DNA of 64,000 nucleotides from Lutraria lutraria (Eukaryota; Mollusca; Bivalvia; Venerida; Mactridae). Below are positions 13,521 to 26,900 of this stretch, piece by piece. Numbering within the stretch: the first letter of the stretch is position 1; each line of letters opens with the position of its first letter. The stretch lies in the NCBI GenBank assembly GCA_964023205.1, contig OZ026833.1, positions 46,688,441 to 46,752,440 on the forward strand, in the 5' to 3' direction. A program made the translations under genes and the position numbers. Below the pieces are notes generated by a model. That model did not search any database. It was not told where the DNA came from and saw only the letters and a list, made by a program, of their open reading frames with translations.

Positions 13521-13524
13521 TGTA

Positions 13525-13530
13525 TTTATT
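13525..13530 (-). promoter_or_regulatory. Candidate poly(A) signal of gene A
   Basis: AATAAA on the minus strand lies about 310 nt downstream of the gene A stop codon. The same hexamer is conserved at the matching place in unit B (37398-37403), with a similar 3' UTR length. Other A-rich hexamers exist, so the actual cleavage site is uncertain. Confidence 0.45.
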
Positions 13531-13836
13531 CAGCAATGGTCAGATTTGTTATAGAAGCATGCAATTCGTAAATTCATGAACATTCGGGTAAAATTATACG
13601 AATAAGTATGCTTGCTAATGATGAGAATAACTACGAGTATCATCATTAAAAATGTTGTACTTTATACACGTTGAATATAAAGGCAATCAGTTTCAATACA
13701 AATATAAGAATCTCATAAATGTGAACTTTTAAGCCAGGTATAAAAGAGGAGGTGGGGTACAATTTATCGACATTCAACAATTTATATTTGTTCTACCTTT
13801 GCTTCGATTAGATGTCTAATATATGGATTTTTTTGT

Positions 13837-14951
13837 TTATGTTTGTTGTTTTCCGCTTGTAAAAATTGACTTTGCATCCCTTGCCATATCATCGATGAAT
13901 GTCATCAAATTACATGCAGTTAAGCAATATGATGCATATGAACCAGTTGCTATTATACTACTACCACCCGAAATCTTAATGGGTTTCATTTCCATGAATT
14001 CAAATAAGACATTCATTATTGTACCCAAAAACGATTTGTTGTTAATGTCAACCTTTAGTTTTGCTTCTCTTTTTAACTCGTCCAATGGTACCGACATCAT
14101 TTCGGCATACCTCTTGATATGGTCTTCAGTCAGTTCGAAATGTCTTTCGTATGTCGAAATCACTCCCTGGATATAATAGTTATAAAATGGTGGAACATCT
14201 TTCAAAACTGTTAACATAAGTGCAATTTTGCTTACCTCACTTTTTAGCAAGACAGCTTTCTTTTCAATTATCTCCGTTGACAATGAATCTAAAACGTACA
14301 CCAAAGACCGCTGCTGCTCAAGCGGTGCGTCTTTAATCAAACCGTTCATAAATTTTGGAAAATCATATTGAAATCTTTCATGACTATTAATAAGAAATAC
14401 AGGACACTTTTTATTAAGGTTACCCTCACAGTCTTGTCTTATTGTTTCTTTCAATTTATCTTCGTCAAATCCTTCGCCCAAATCTAATTTTGAATTGCTA
14501 ATGTCAATGTCTATTTTCGTTCGAACAAAGAAGCATCGTTTGCCCTGTTTTATTACTTCATTGAGCAGCCAATTATCGTTTTCTGAAAAGCGCGTAGCCG
14601 AACAAATGATGTAAAAGTCGTACTTTTCAAAACCAATCTTTGAGAGATATTCATCTTTTCGAAAACGTTTAGTTCCTGCACCAGGAACATCCCAAAAGAC
14701 AATATCCTTATATTCACGATGGACGTACGAAGTGCACTCTAGCGTCGTCTCTTTAATACCTACCGGAGCACATCTATCATCTCCAGGAGACAGACCCCTC
14801 ATCGCATTAATCAACAGTGACTTCCCCTGTCCACTTTCACCAGTAACACAAATTGATAATGGCCGCAGTGGAATGTTCATAGATTCCTTCAGAATATCCT
14901 CAAGGTTATCGATACCTCTTCTTGATAACTCAGATCGTATATATTCTGCAC
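13837..14951 (-). CDS. Gene A exon 9: IRG-type GTPase domain and C-terminal helical domain
   Basis: The last exon encodes about 370 residues. Numbering from the internal Met at 14880: G1 is GESGQGKS (14-21), followed by INAMRG as in IRGs; candidate switch I threonines are T45/T46; G3 is FWDVPGAGT (62-70) with Asp64; G4 is TKID (121-124). The P-loop with Gly-Lys-Ser and the W-D-x-P-G-x-G-T signature separate IRGs from Ras-like and septin GTPases. Upstream of that Met the frame stays open for 23 more codons to an acceptor at 14952-14953, and this N-terminal helix (SRRGIDNLEDILKES) is typical of IRGs, so translation does not begin at the Met. Residues 220-347 form the helical C-terminal half. 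The stop is TAA at 13837. The exon is intronless, as IRG coding regions usually are. Confidence 0.9.
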
Positions 14952-17900
14952 CTAGTAAATTAAAATTTGATACTTAGTGCAATGGTTTATAGTTTTGAAT
15001 AGGTATGTTGCAAATAGATAAATCTGAAAATGGAAACTGCAGCTATCTTTTCAAACTTTCAGAATTTTCAAACAAGAAAATGTTTGTTTTTCATAAAACT
15101 TCAAATTCCTGTCTCATTGTTGCACGCGCCGATCTGCGTAGGCAATAGTGCAAATACTTCGGACATCGCCTTTTTGTGATACATTGTACATCTGTACCTG
15201 TCGAACCCACGTATCATCAATTAAATATTTCTTTTCGTTTTCATAAGATTTAGAAACGTTTGTTCTATCAAGAAATAGTTTTCCCAATTACAATGATAAT
15301 GTTGTGTTTTTGTCATTTCTTCTGTGCGGAGGCTAATAGGCTATACATTTCTGATAATGTTTTACATACTTAGTGAAAAACATTTACAATAAACGTAAAA
15401 AATTCACTTTTTATTATCGTAAAATAAACAACCCAGCAAATAATTGCTGTGAAATACTTCACTTCTCCTGGCAATTAAGAAAGACATAATGCATTTCAGA
15501 CGCAATGAAATGTGATAAAGGTCTAGATTATGTTTTGATTATGTTTTGATGATAATTAAACCAATAGCGGCATACGTTACCTGTCGTTAATGTTCCTATT
15601 TCTGGCTTGGACCTTGAACTGGCTGGAATTATCATAATAAAACATAGTACTAATGCGTATCTATCAGAAAATATAATTTTAACAGAAATTTGCTATCAAG
15701 TTTTTAATGGCTTTATATTCCACAGTTATTCTAACGTTATCATTAAAAGTATTGAAAAAAAGTATTAAATATCTTTTGATTGCAGACAGAAATAATCCAA
15801 CTCCCAAAAGTTACATCCAGACAAATGAAATGTCGATATACAGCCATTGTTAATATTTGTTCACAAGATATCTTCTCTCTTTTGATGTTTGTCTCTTTCC
15901 TTTTCTATACATGTACACGTTACGTACTGTAAGTCACTCCTCACCTTTTGAAATGACAGCATATTGATCAATACGTAAATTAGTTATATCATTAATTTAT
16001 GAATTTAGAGGCAATATTTAGGAATAATTATTACCATCACTAGGTTGTTGCTGTAAATCATCATCTATCACTTCTAAAGTATTGACACGAAACAAATGTA
16101 ATAATAAAATGTCTGATACTTCAGATGATTTCAAAATTCAAAATCGATAAAACAATACATATATCATTTTAGTGTTATAATAGTTATTATCTATTCCTTA
16201 CTAAGAAACTGAGGAAACTTAGCATTTTGCCATAGTGACCTAGTTTTTGACCGCAGATGACCCACTATCAGAATTGACCTACATATTATGAAAATAAGCA
16301 TTCTGACAAAGTTTCATGAAGATCCAATCAAAACAGTGATTTCTATAGTATCCACAAGGTTTTCCCTTATTTGGCCCTGGCCTTTGACCCCAAATGGCAT
16401 ATTATCGAACTCGTACTAGATTTTGTCGATATTAACATTCTGACGAAGTTTTGCGAAAATTGAGCTAGAAATGTGGCCCTATTGTAAAGTAAAAGTTTAA
16501 CGACGCACGACGCCGGACGAAGACAGATCATAATAGCTCATCATGAGCACATGTGAGCTAAATCAACTGAAAAATGAACATGTGCACATCCGACTAATAC
16601 AATTATTATTAACATTAACCAGAAAAAACTTGAATGAAAAATCTCTCACCACTTCCACTATACAACTTGGGTGTAATAAAGATTTTTGTTCCACTGGCGT
16701 ACGTTCTGAACGAATCTTCCCCTATTTCGATATGCTTATTTTCTGATGTGAATGCTATAACATCATCGCTTTCGTAACCGAATCTACTCTTGCCTGCAAT
16801 AATTGAATTTGATTTCTATATTTTGCATTTCATTTGTACCAATTATCACTTTACGGATAAAAAACTCTTGGGCTGAGTTTTCTTTGAGGTCGTGGGTCGA
16901 TCGAGGCACAATTATTATTTTGCAGTCAATAATAATATTCTGTTTACACACTGGTTTAGGTATACATTTATAGCTAACTCCATTAACTGAATAAGCCCAT
17001 ACTTTATGTCAAAGAGCGATGCCATTGTTCTTGTCTCGAATTACCAACACCAAGCAATTTGCACACATATGTTTTATACAACACATAAATGCAGCTTAGT
17101 AAAATATATATGTATGAATGTTTAAACACACAAGTCAACTTACATTCCTTCTCGAAGTCTGCAAAGTGTGTAAATGGAACCTTAGAACATTTTCCATGCT
17201 GTTCGTCAGTAACGAGAAAAGTTTTAACTATGGTTTCATTTTCGTCAACAGCATCTTGGAAAGAAATGACAGCGTACATTGTACAAGATATAAGAACAAA
17301 ATCAACAAAACTGTATTTAGATGTATGATAGTTTCCGTTATTTTATTGAACAATTATTGTTCAGAAGTTTTCATACTAGGGAGAGTAGATATGAAATTGA
17401 TTTGTACTTGTGCCTATAAATCAAGGATTAATGGTTACACTTTTGAATAATATTATCTCTAATATTGTTTTGAGTCTGACTGAGCAGGGTAGTAATGTCT
17501 GATGATCATGCTGTACAAATACTGTATACTTTGCAAGAAACTTAGATTTCTGAGTTTGAGTTAACGAATTAACGAAAACTATTTTCCCTATTGTGTAATT
17601 GAGTCACGGACAGTTCATTTCGCGCCATATTTATGGCGCAAGTCAAATCGTGTTGTTTTAGTAAAGTGGCCATTCAGTTTTGCGAGGCGTAACTGAGCGG
17701 ACGATAAATCTTCAGATACACGTACATGTACAGTTGTTTTGATAATGGACGATGTTATTGAACAAAATAATGGACATTTTACTTTGCAATATTCGATGCA
17801 AGAAATAAGTCAACAATGAAGAGAAGTTCGGAATTTTCGAGAGAAGTGCAAGGGAGTTCTCCCATAGTGCAGATGTCAGTCGGTACAGTTGGTGTACAAT

Positions 17901-20900
17901 CGAAAAAAAGCCGGAGTGATGATTGAAAAACATTGTTAAAAGATGTGTATTTATAAGTTTCATATATACATAAATATGTAAACATATAGCAGCAATAGCA
18001 TGTTATAAATAATGATAGGTACCACATAATAAACTATGTAAATGAATTTTTTCTGCTTAGTGTAAGACACAAAATAAATAAATAAAGCTCTACATTTACC
18101 ACACGCACACTGTGATTCAAGGCACAATTTAACATTTAAATGAAAGCATAAGGATAGATACATTTATTTGTTTTGTAGTATCATTCAAAGTATAGTGCAT
18201 TTCTGATTTCCAAAGATTTATTGATATACATTGACAAATTTCTTAATTGAATTGAATTATCTGAAGTCATTAATGCAATGAATTTTGGTATATTTGGTCT
18301 TCTCCAATAATATTTTTTTTACATTTTTCCTCAAATCATTATTATATAATACAATTGACATTCGAGCAAAAAATGAAACTCATCTTCTAAACAATTTAAA
18401 TAAGATTTATATTTTCTTTCATTTAAGGGTATTGCTACTTGTTTATGCCATCTACAAGTTTCCATTTCTAATCTATGAGCTGACACTCTTAAACGTGACA
18501 ATGAAATGCGATTGTTTTCTCTATTAATACACATAAAATATGGTTGCAGCCCAAAATGAGCAAATAAAGAATAACATCCAGCACAGGAAGAATCGTTTAT
18601 CTCAGCATTCCAATTTTGTATAAAAATATCAGTAGTTCTTTGTTTAACTAAGTTGATAAAAACATTAACATTTCCAACACCTTGATTTAACCAAATCTTC
18701 TTATAAACCCGTAAGACTGTAATATATCTTTAACCTTCAATGCCCATGAATTATGGTTGTGATTATCTACATCACTATACATTAAAGAATACATTTTGTA
18801 TACATATTTTGTTTCACCAGACTGCATAATTTTAACCAGTATCTAATAACATTGAGTGCTCTTCTTGATTTTATACTAGTTCTACCCAACTCACCACCAG
18901 ACTTCAGAACCATAATTAAGAATTGGTAAAATCAGTTTAACAAACAAGTCTAGTTTATACTAAATTGTTACACAAGGATATTAGATTAAATATGACTCAA
19001 GTTTATAAATAACTTTCATTGCTTGTCCAGCTAAGGTTTCAAAAGTTTCATTAAAAGATCTGATTATATGATTATGAAATTATATTCACTGATGGTTATT
19101 ATGAATATGAACAAAGACAAAAGCATATTTATTATGTTAGATTTGAGAATTGTGAATTTGCATTTACGGAAATAATCTGTCAAGTTTTAAGATATAAAAT
19201 GGCATTGTCTTTCTATACAAGAGTAGAAGTATGATTAAATTTGATCTTACGTCAGCTTTATATATTCAATTTATATGCCACATACAGAATATCTTGGGTT
19301 TTCGTGGACTTCAATAAACCACTTGATAAACTTATACAGTAAATTTTAGTTCTACAGTAACAATTATGCATGTTTTATATTCATTAAAATTACAAAGGCC
19401 TTGATTTCAGGATGGAGAGCCAAGGGAAGGTCTGTTTTAATGTTTCTTTGTGTGGCAAGACTGTAGAAATGACGAAAAATCTAGGCATTATATAAAGTTA
19501 TATCTGCCTTGATGTGGTGTTATTCCTTACGCATCCATGTATATAATCATAGGAAGCAGTTAAGTATTAGAATTTTTAAGAAATGTCCTAGATATTGTAC
19601 GGGAATCATAGAAATTTAAGTCTTCCACATGGAGGGAATTGGTCGCTGCTTATAGGGTAACTTACAGTTGATTTCACATATTTTAGCGCACCACCAGAAA
19701 GTAAAATGGTTTTGTGTCAAATTACAAGGAATTGCAGAAATTTGCTTTTTGTAATTTCAGATTATGTCTTATAGTTACCAGACTTTTAAAATGAAAGAGA
19801 GATTATTTGTTACAAATAGTAGATTAAGATTATTTGGGTTTATCGTTTGAATTATTGATATTGATCCAAGATCGATTTCAATAAAGTTAAGAAGTCGACT
19901 GATTCACTTCATCAAACAATGCAAATTAAGATTCTTATTTTCTATTCAGCATATGGAACGAATCTTGTCAGGGAATAGATGCCTTGGGTAGCCATGTAGA
20001 TTTATTTGTTTCCCTTTCCAAGATACATGATGTAGTAAGTAATATCGAAGTTGAACGCGTTCATGGGTTCATTATTTTTATAGCCGAGACATATCATCAA
20101 GTTGGCAATATTGACCCAGCTTTCCGAATGTTGATATTATATATTGATTTTAGAAAGTATAATTCATAATGATGTCGGGAATATATTTGTGTTACATTGA
20201 GTATTTTAAGGTGATACATTTGTATACTGTATCGTCGAACTTTAAATTTTAAGATTATGGTAAAATGGGTAAACACTGACTAGACAACTTCGTCTGTATA
20301 TCTGTATATTTAATTTAAATGTGGTTTCAGCGCATACGACTAAAGACATCGTCTGTTTATCTGTATACAGTGTAGTTGACTTAATAGTGATTTCACCGTG
20401 TTTTTTGTGTGTAAGACCATCGGTTTCATGTTAACTTATGTAAAAATAACATGTCAAATCAACGTTGAAATTCGAGTATTGTCTTCTGTTTACATTTAAT
20501 TTTTCAGGCTAATAAAATGAAATAGAAGAACAACCTGAGGTTTGAATGAGCAAGGTGGACCTTCTTCCAGAATTATTACAGAAATCCAGACCTGAAACAA
20601 CTTGTTAAAAGAATGGAAACACTTTCAATCGTTGGAAAGATTGGGCTTTTTGTAACGGCTTTGTGAAAGGGGATATTTTGCCGGCGAAACCTAGAAGGAG
20701 CATACCCTACAACCGACAAACATTTTGTGAAAGTGTAAAAATGTGCTAGAAGTATATGTAAAACAATATATAATGGACAATTGCAAGAAGAACTTGGGTC
20801 ATAAAATGATTAGTTTAGGTACTAGCCTCATAAATCATAGCTATGAATAATAAATCACTTACACTAAAAAATTGTACAACAATACCAAAGATTTTCGATC

Positions 20901-23900
20901 TTTTATTGAAACTTATAGGCATGCACACTTCAAAGAAGAGGTAAATTACAAATTTGCTGATTGCTGACATACTTCTCTGACGACTACATGACATTTCCAT
21001 GACTAAATGTATGTGTCACAAATACATATTTTTTGTGATTCTATTTTTAATTGGATGAATTATTGGCTGATACGTCAGGATTTGTTGAGGAAAAGTCTGT
21101 CTGTATCTAGGACGTTATAGTTACAGCTAACGACTAATTAGTTTAGCGTAGTTTAATGCAGTTTGACTCATGTCAGTTTTTTCAGCTTTTAAAATGATAT
21201 TAATTTTGTTACATTTTGTCCATTACATTATTTCATAATGTACATAAACCATTGAAGTGCCCGTTCTTTATAATTCAGATTGCGCCTCTCAGTTGCTTCG
21301 TGCATTCATGATTACCAAATAATAATTTGAAAAAGGGATTTGTTTTGTATTTCATGTGACGTAATGTACGCGTAAGGGAACGTGATGTCTCATTATATTG
21401 TATAATACCTGTTTCATACTTCCAAATAATGCTTCGTAAGCGATACTAGTAGTTCTAATCATATTATTTTCTCTCATTGTGAGTAAAATATAACTTAGCA
21501 ATGTATGTATATATTGATGATTGGTATATGTAAGTGTAAACGATTCATCAGAAAGAATGTTATAATGAATGCAAATATGTCATCAGTAAGTGTGCCATAA
21601 TGTATATATAAGCGTAAACATGTCATCAGTAAGAATGTTATAATGTACATTGTATATATATGTGTAAATCGTCCTCTATTTGATTGCGTCATGTAAATAT
21701 TACATTATATCATCCCGGTTAAAGTATCTTTAATCGTTACCATGCCAATTAAGTAGTAAACACTTAGTATAAGTATATATATATATATACTGTAGAACTG
21801 GTTTTATATGCGTTAGTTTTATTTTCGCTAATATTAGCGAATCGAATACCTCGCGAATTCATAAATGTCGCGAATAAATACTGAGTTTTGTATATTCGAA
21901 AATGAGTATGTCCAAAAATACGCAATTTAAGTCAGTTATAGTATTTTACCGTAGAATAATAAGTTTAGTTAATCTGTTGAAAGCAATATATTACAGTAAA
22001 GATGTACCTTTAATGTTTGCAATCTAATCTTTTTATAATATTACTTTTATTAAACTATCGTTTGTTTAACAATTTTGGACATCGTTTGAACATACTAGTT
22101 ACAGTTTTTCACACTTACCTACTGTTTGTAAAACATAATTTCCTCCACAATACCACACTATTATCAATCTATTGTTATCATACTTTATTAGATATAAAAC
22201 ACTAAATCACAACTTAAATGTCCTACAGATCAGGTGTGACACACAAATATTAAAGCAACGACAGCAAGTCTCTGATCGTACTTTATTCCTGCCTGACGAC
22301 GTCGCGAATTCATAAATACGTGAATAAAGAAATCAGCTGATTTTTAACAAAAAACGCGTAATTTTGACCTCACGAAATTTAAGCGTTCTACAGTATATAT
22401 ATATTTCTCTGTCTCTTTCTTTTTATTATTGCTGTAACTTTTCGTAAAGTTAAAGTATTCAGATCACTTTTTCCCTCTTTTTTCTATTAGATACGCATAA
22501 ATGTATGAACTATAAACTTTCTTTCCTCCTCCGTGTAAACAGTAGTTGTATATATGTGGTAACCAATCTTAAATGTAAATTTATACCATTTCTTTCGTCA
22601 CCTTATTACGTCAATGTATTTGTATATACTTATGTATGTAAATATGTTGTTCACATGGGCCTGAGAGCCTTATGAATCTAAAAAAAACACCTGAAAATAT
22701 TAACCTATAAACAAATATAGCAATTCATGAATGAACCTGAGCACATAAACTAATGTAAATATTATCAAAAATAACCAGAAAAAAAGTTGAATGTAAAATG
22801 TCTCACCACTTCCACTGTACAGCTTGGATGTAATTAAGCCTTTTGTGCCACTGGCGAGCGTTCTGAACGAATCTTCCCCTATTTGAATACGCTCATTTTC
22901 TGATATGAATGCTATAACATCATCGCTTTCGTAGCCGAATCTACTCTTGCCTACAATCAGTAAATTTGATTTCTACATTTTGCATTTCAATTGTACCAAT
23001 TATCACCTTGCGGACAAAACTCTTGGGCTGAGTTTTCTTTGAGGTCGTGGGTCGATCGAAGCACAATGACTATTTTGCAGTCAAGAATAAAATTCTGTAT
23101 ACACACTGGTTAAGTTATACATTTTATAGCTAACTCCATTAACTGAATAAGTCCATAATTTATGTCAAAAAAGCGATTCTTTTGTTCTTGTCTCGAATTA
23201 CTAACACCAAGCAAGTTGCACATTTATGTTTTATACAATACATGATGTCAGCTTAGTAAAATATATGTGTATGAATGTTTAAACACGAAAGCCAACTTAC
23301 AATCCTTCTCGAAGTCTGCAAAGTGTGCAAATGGTACTTTAGAACAATTTCCATGCTGTTCGTCAGTAACGAGAAATGTTTTAACTGTCGTTTCCTTTTC
23401 GTCAGCAGCATCTTGGAAACAAATAAAAGCGTAGTAGACACAAAAACAAAAAGCAAAACATTATTTATTTGTATGATAGTTTTCCGTTATTCTATTGAAC
23501 AATTAATGTTCGGAAGGTTTCATACTAGGAAAAGCAGATAGGAAAATAATTTGTACTTATACTTACTATTTGAGGAAGAATGGTCATACCTTTTTGAACA
23601 ACGTTTTCTCTAACGTGTTTCTGAGTCTGATTTAGAAGGATAGTAATGTCTGATGATCGTGCAGTGCAAATATTTGTATACTTTACAAGAACGTGATGTC
23701 TCATTAAATTGTATATTACCTATTTGATACTTCCAAATAATGATTTGTAAGCGATTGTTCAAATCATATTGTTTTCTCTCATTGTGAGTAAGATATAACT
23801 TTGTGATGAATGTTAAACAGTTAGGAAATTATTGTTGCCTACAAACTTTCAAACGAATAAAACCTTTTTTTCAGTTGATAATTGCTATCAAGTCAGTAAT

Positions 23901-26900
23901 ATACATATCGGTGCATCTTTAGAACAAGTAGCATATAGTTAGCTGTAAAATTTAGGTTTGCAATTACACTTATAAAGCTGAAAAAGCACATTATTAGCTT
24001 TAAAACAATTTTAGAGACCAAGTTTATAAAGGTGACTGACAAATATCTTGGACTTCCTACAAAAGCGAAAGTGGTAAACTAATTTCGATAGACAGTTTTC
24101 GATTTTACTATTTTACTTAGCTGCATTTATGTATCTGGCTTGAGATTGTGCATATAGGATCATAAACAATTCTTTTTAACCTAGCAAACTTAAATATTAA
24201 CATATTCATTTCTATTTACACAACCTTTGGTTGAAGCTGATATTTCATCATTGATTTCCCCATGTAATTAGCTTTCACTAGACATATCTTAAATAGGTTG
24301 TTTGATGCGCAATATATACTATAGTAATACTAACAATCATTTTCTTACCTTGAACGTTTCGTATCCTGAGTTTCGATTTATTTTCTAAGTGAGCAAACGC
24401 ACTTTTATCTACCTCAGTACGTTCTTCGTCGTCAGTTTCAAATATCACTTGCTTGTCTTCAGAGTAACCGAACCTTTGCTTACCTTAAACATAATGTGTG
24501 TTACATCTAGATGGATTATCATTCGTATCATTGAATATTGAAGGTCTTAAGAATAAATCTTCGGTAAGTGAATCGATAACTGAACTTAGTAAATTTGATA
24601 TCATATCTGTACAAGAGACTTGGGACACTAATAGTGATTACCTTAACATGTCTTTCAACATTACAGTATTCATTGCTGTGATGCATAAACTCAAAAGTAG
24701 GTTATAGACCTATGGGTGGTGTAACTGTGTTAGTTAAAACCTCTTTGGATCGTCATGCTAAAGAAATGTGTCAATATTTTAAGTTCGGAGTGATTTTACG
24801 TTTTGACAAGTCTATGCTAAAACTGGGGAAGACATTATCTTTATCTCACTATATGTTCCTCCAAATGGTGAAATGAATTATTCTAATGGTCTTGACAATG
24901 CAACAGACATTTAAATAACCAAATATTTATTGGAATATGACCTATTATTATGTGGTGACTTTAATGCCCGGACTTGGGTTGAAGATGACTTTCTTGTCAA
25001 TGACCGTTTTGTACCTGAACTATCTATTAAAGCTATAAATATAAACAAAACTACTGCAGGACAAGTCTTGCCATTACATATATTTCATGGTTTAACTCCA
25101 TTAGTAACTGTGTTATTAAAATTATTTAATAGATTATTTGTAAATGGTGAATTTCCAAGTAGTTGGACTGAAAGTATTATTATACCCTTTCATAAGAAGG
25201 GTAATATTAATACACCAAATAATTACAGAGAGGTTTCATTATAAGATAGTGTTAGTAAAATATATATTGCTATTTTAACAAAGAGATTGACTTTATGTTG
25301 ATGCATATAATGTTATTACTGAATGCCAATCAGGTTTTAGAGCTGGCTATTCTACAATAGATAATGCCTTTATTTTGTATAGTATTATAAGTAAATACCT
25401 GAACAAAAAAGGTAAACCAATATATGTTGCTTTTATTGACCTTCAAAAAGATTCAGTGAATCGTATTATTTTTTTGTAAGTTTAAAGAAGGATGGTATCA
25501 AGGCAATTTGTTTAGATCTATAAAATCTATTTAAAATGTTTTATCAGAACTAAGCTTGGAAATACTGAAACATTTCAATGTCCTGTAGGACTTCGTCATG
25601 GATGTACTTTAAGTCCTATATTATTTTCATTATTTATTAATAAATTATATGAATTATTATGCAACAATAACACTCTTGGAATTCAGCTTTTCCTGATATT
25701 GCAGAAAATATCCTACTGATGTTCGCAGATGACATGTTATGTCTAGAAGGTTTACAAATGCAGTTAAATGTTTAAGCACGTTCTGTGACACTTATAGATT
25801 AAACGTTAATATTGATAAAATAAGAATTGTCGTTTTTAAGAGGGATGGACGTATATCTCAAAATGAAAAATGGTTTTATGAAAATAGAGAAATAGAAATT
25901 GTTAAGAGTTTTTACTTATGTTGGTGTACTATTTACTAACAGACTATCGTTATGCAAAATATCAGAGGCAATGTCAGTTAAAGCAAAGAGAGTATTATTA
26001 CAAATATTGAATTCCTTTAGTAAATTGATGTATGCTCCATTGCATACCTTTTTAAAGTTTTTGAATCTAAAGTCTGTTCAGTTTTATTGTATGGATCTGA
26101 ACTCTGGGGTTTAGATAATGTAAATAGTATAGAAAAGGTCCACTTAATATTTTATGCATGTAAAAGGTTTTTAAATGTTGGAAATAATCCTTGCAATAGA
26201 ACTGAGCAATATGTTACAGACATTGATATTACTAAATTTAGAACATGTTTAGCAAAATTTAGGAGTTTATCACACAATTTGTTGATTGAACAAGGTAGAA
26301 ACTATGGAATTTCGAGGAAATTTAGAACTTGTTTTTATTGTGAAAGTTGTACGGAAGACGAGTTCCATTTGATTTTGATTTGCGCTTTATATGCAGAATT
26401 ACGTTCTCAGTACATAACAGATTATTATTTAATAAATCCTTGTATCAAATATTTTACAACCTCATGTCTTGTTCATGCAAACATGTTGTCCGTAATCTTG
26501 CTATGTTCTTTTTTCATGCATTTAAAATAAGGGATCAACATGTAAAATTATTGTATGATTAAAATTAATTCTATTTACATTGATAAAGTTTATAGTAAAT
26601 GTCCTATAATCTACTTACTATATTCATGATTTGTTTAGCATGTAGAAAATCAACACTACAAATGTAATTGTATATAATTATTACCATGTTCTTATTGTTA
26701 TGTTTGTGTGTGGGCCGGTGGCCTTATATAACGCAATAAAGAAATTGAATTGAATACATTAATATATTCTTTGATAACCCAATCAGTGTTGCAATCATAG
26801 CATGTTCTGATTTGTTGATATCATGCTACTTCTACCTATGACTATCTAAAAATTAAATTTTGCCGTAGAATGTTGCTTAAGTATCTCATATTGGGTCATC

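Larger units (their letters stand above)
6758..13524. other. Noncoding 3' flank of gene A
   Basis: No gene supported. 6758-8450 is shared with unit B (34537-36260) and contains only short unrecognised frames. 8450-12530 is absent from B. 12530 to about 13520 is shared again (36378-37390) and consists largely of a dispersed noncoding repeat. Confidence 0.6.

Noticed and set aside
19935..20169. Possible plus-strand exon with a good acceptor (TTATTTTCTATTCAG) and a GTAAGT donor
   Set aside because: The frame beyond it is shifted in unit B, the flanking signals do not extend to a second exon, and the peptide is unrecognised. Not conserved as coding.
22017..22205. 62-codon plus-strand frame
   Set aside because: It lies inside the inverted-repeat element at 21790-22393 and has no conserved start or domain.
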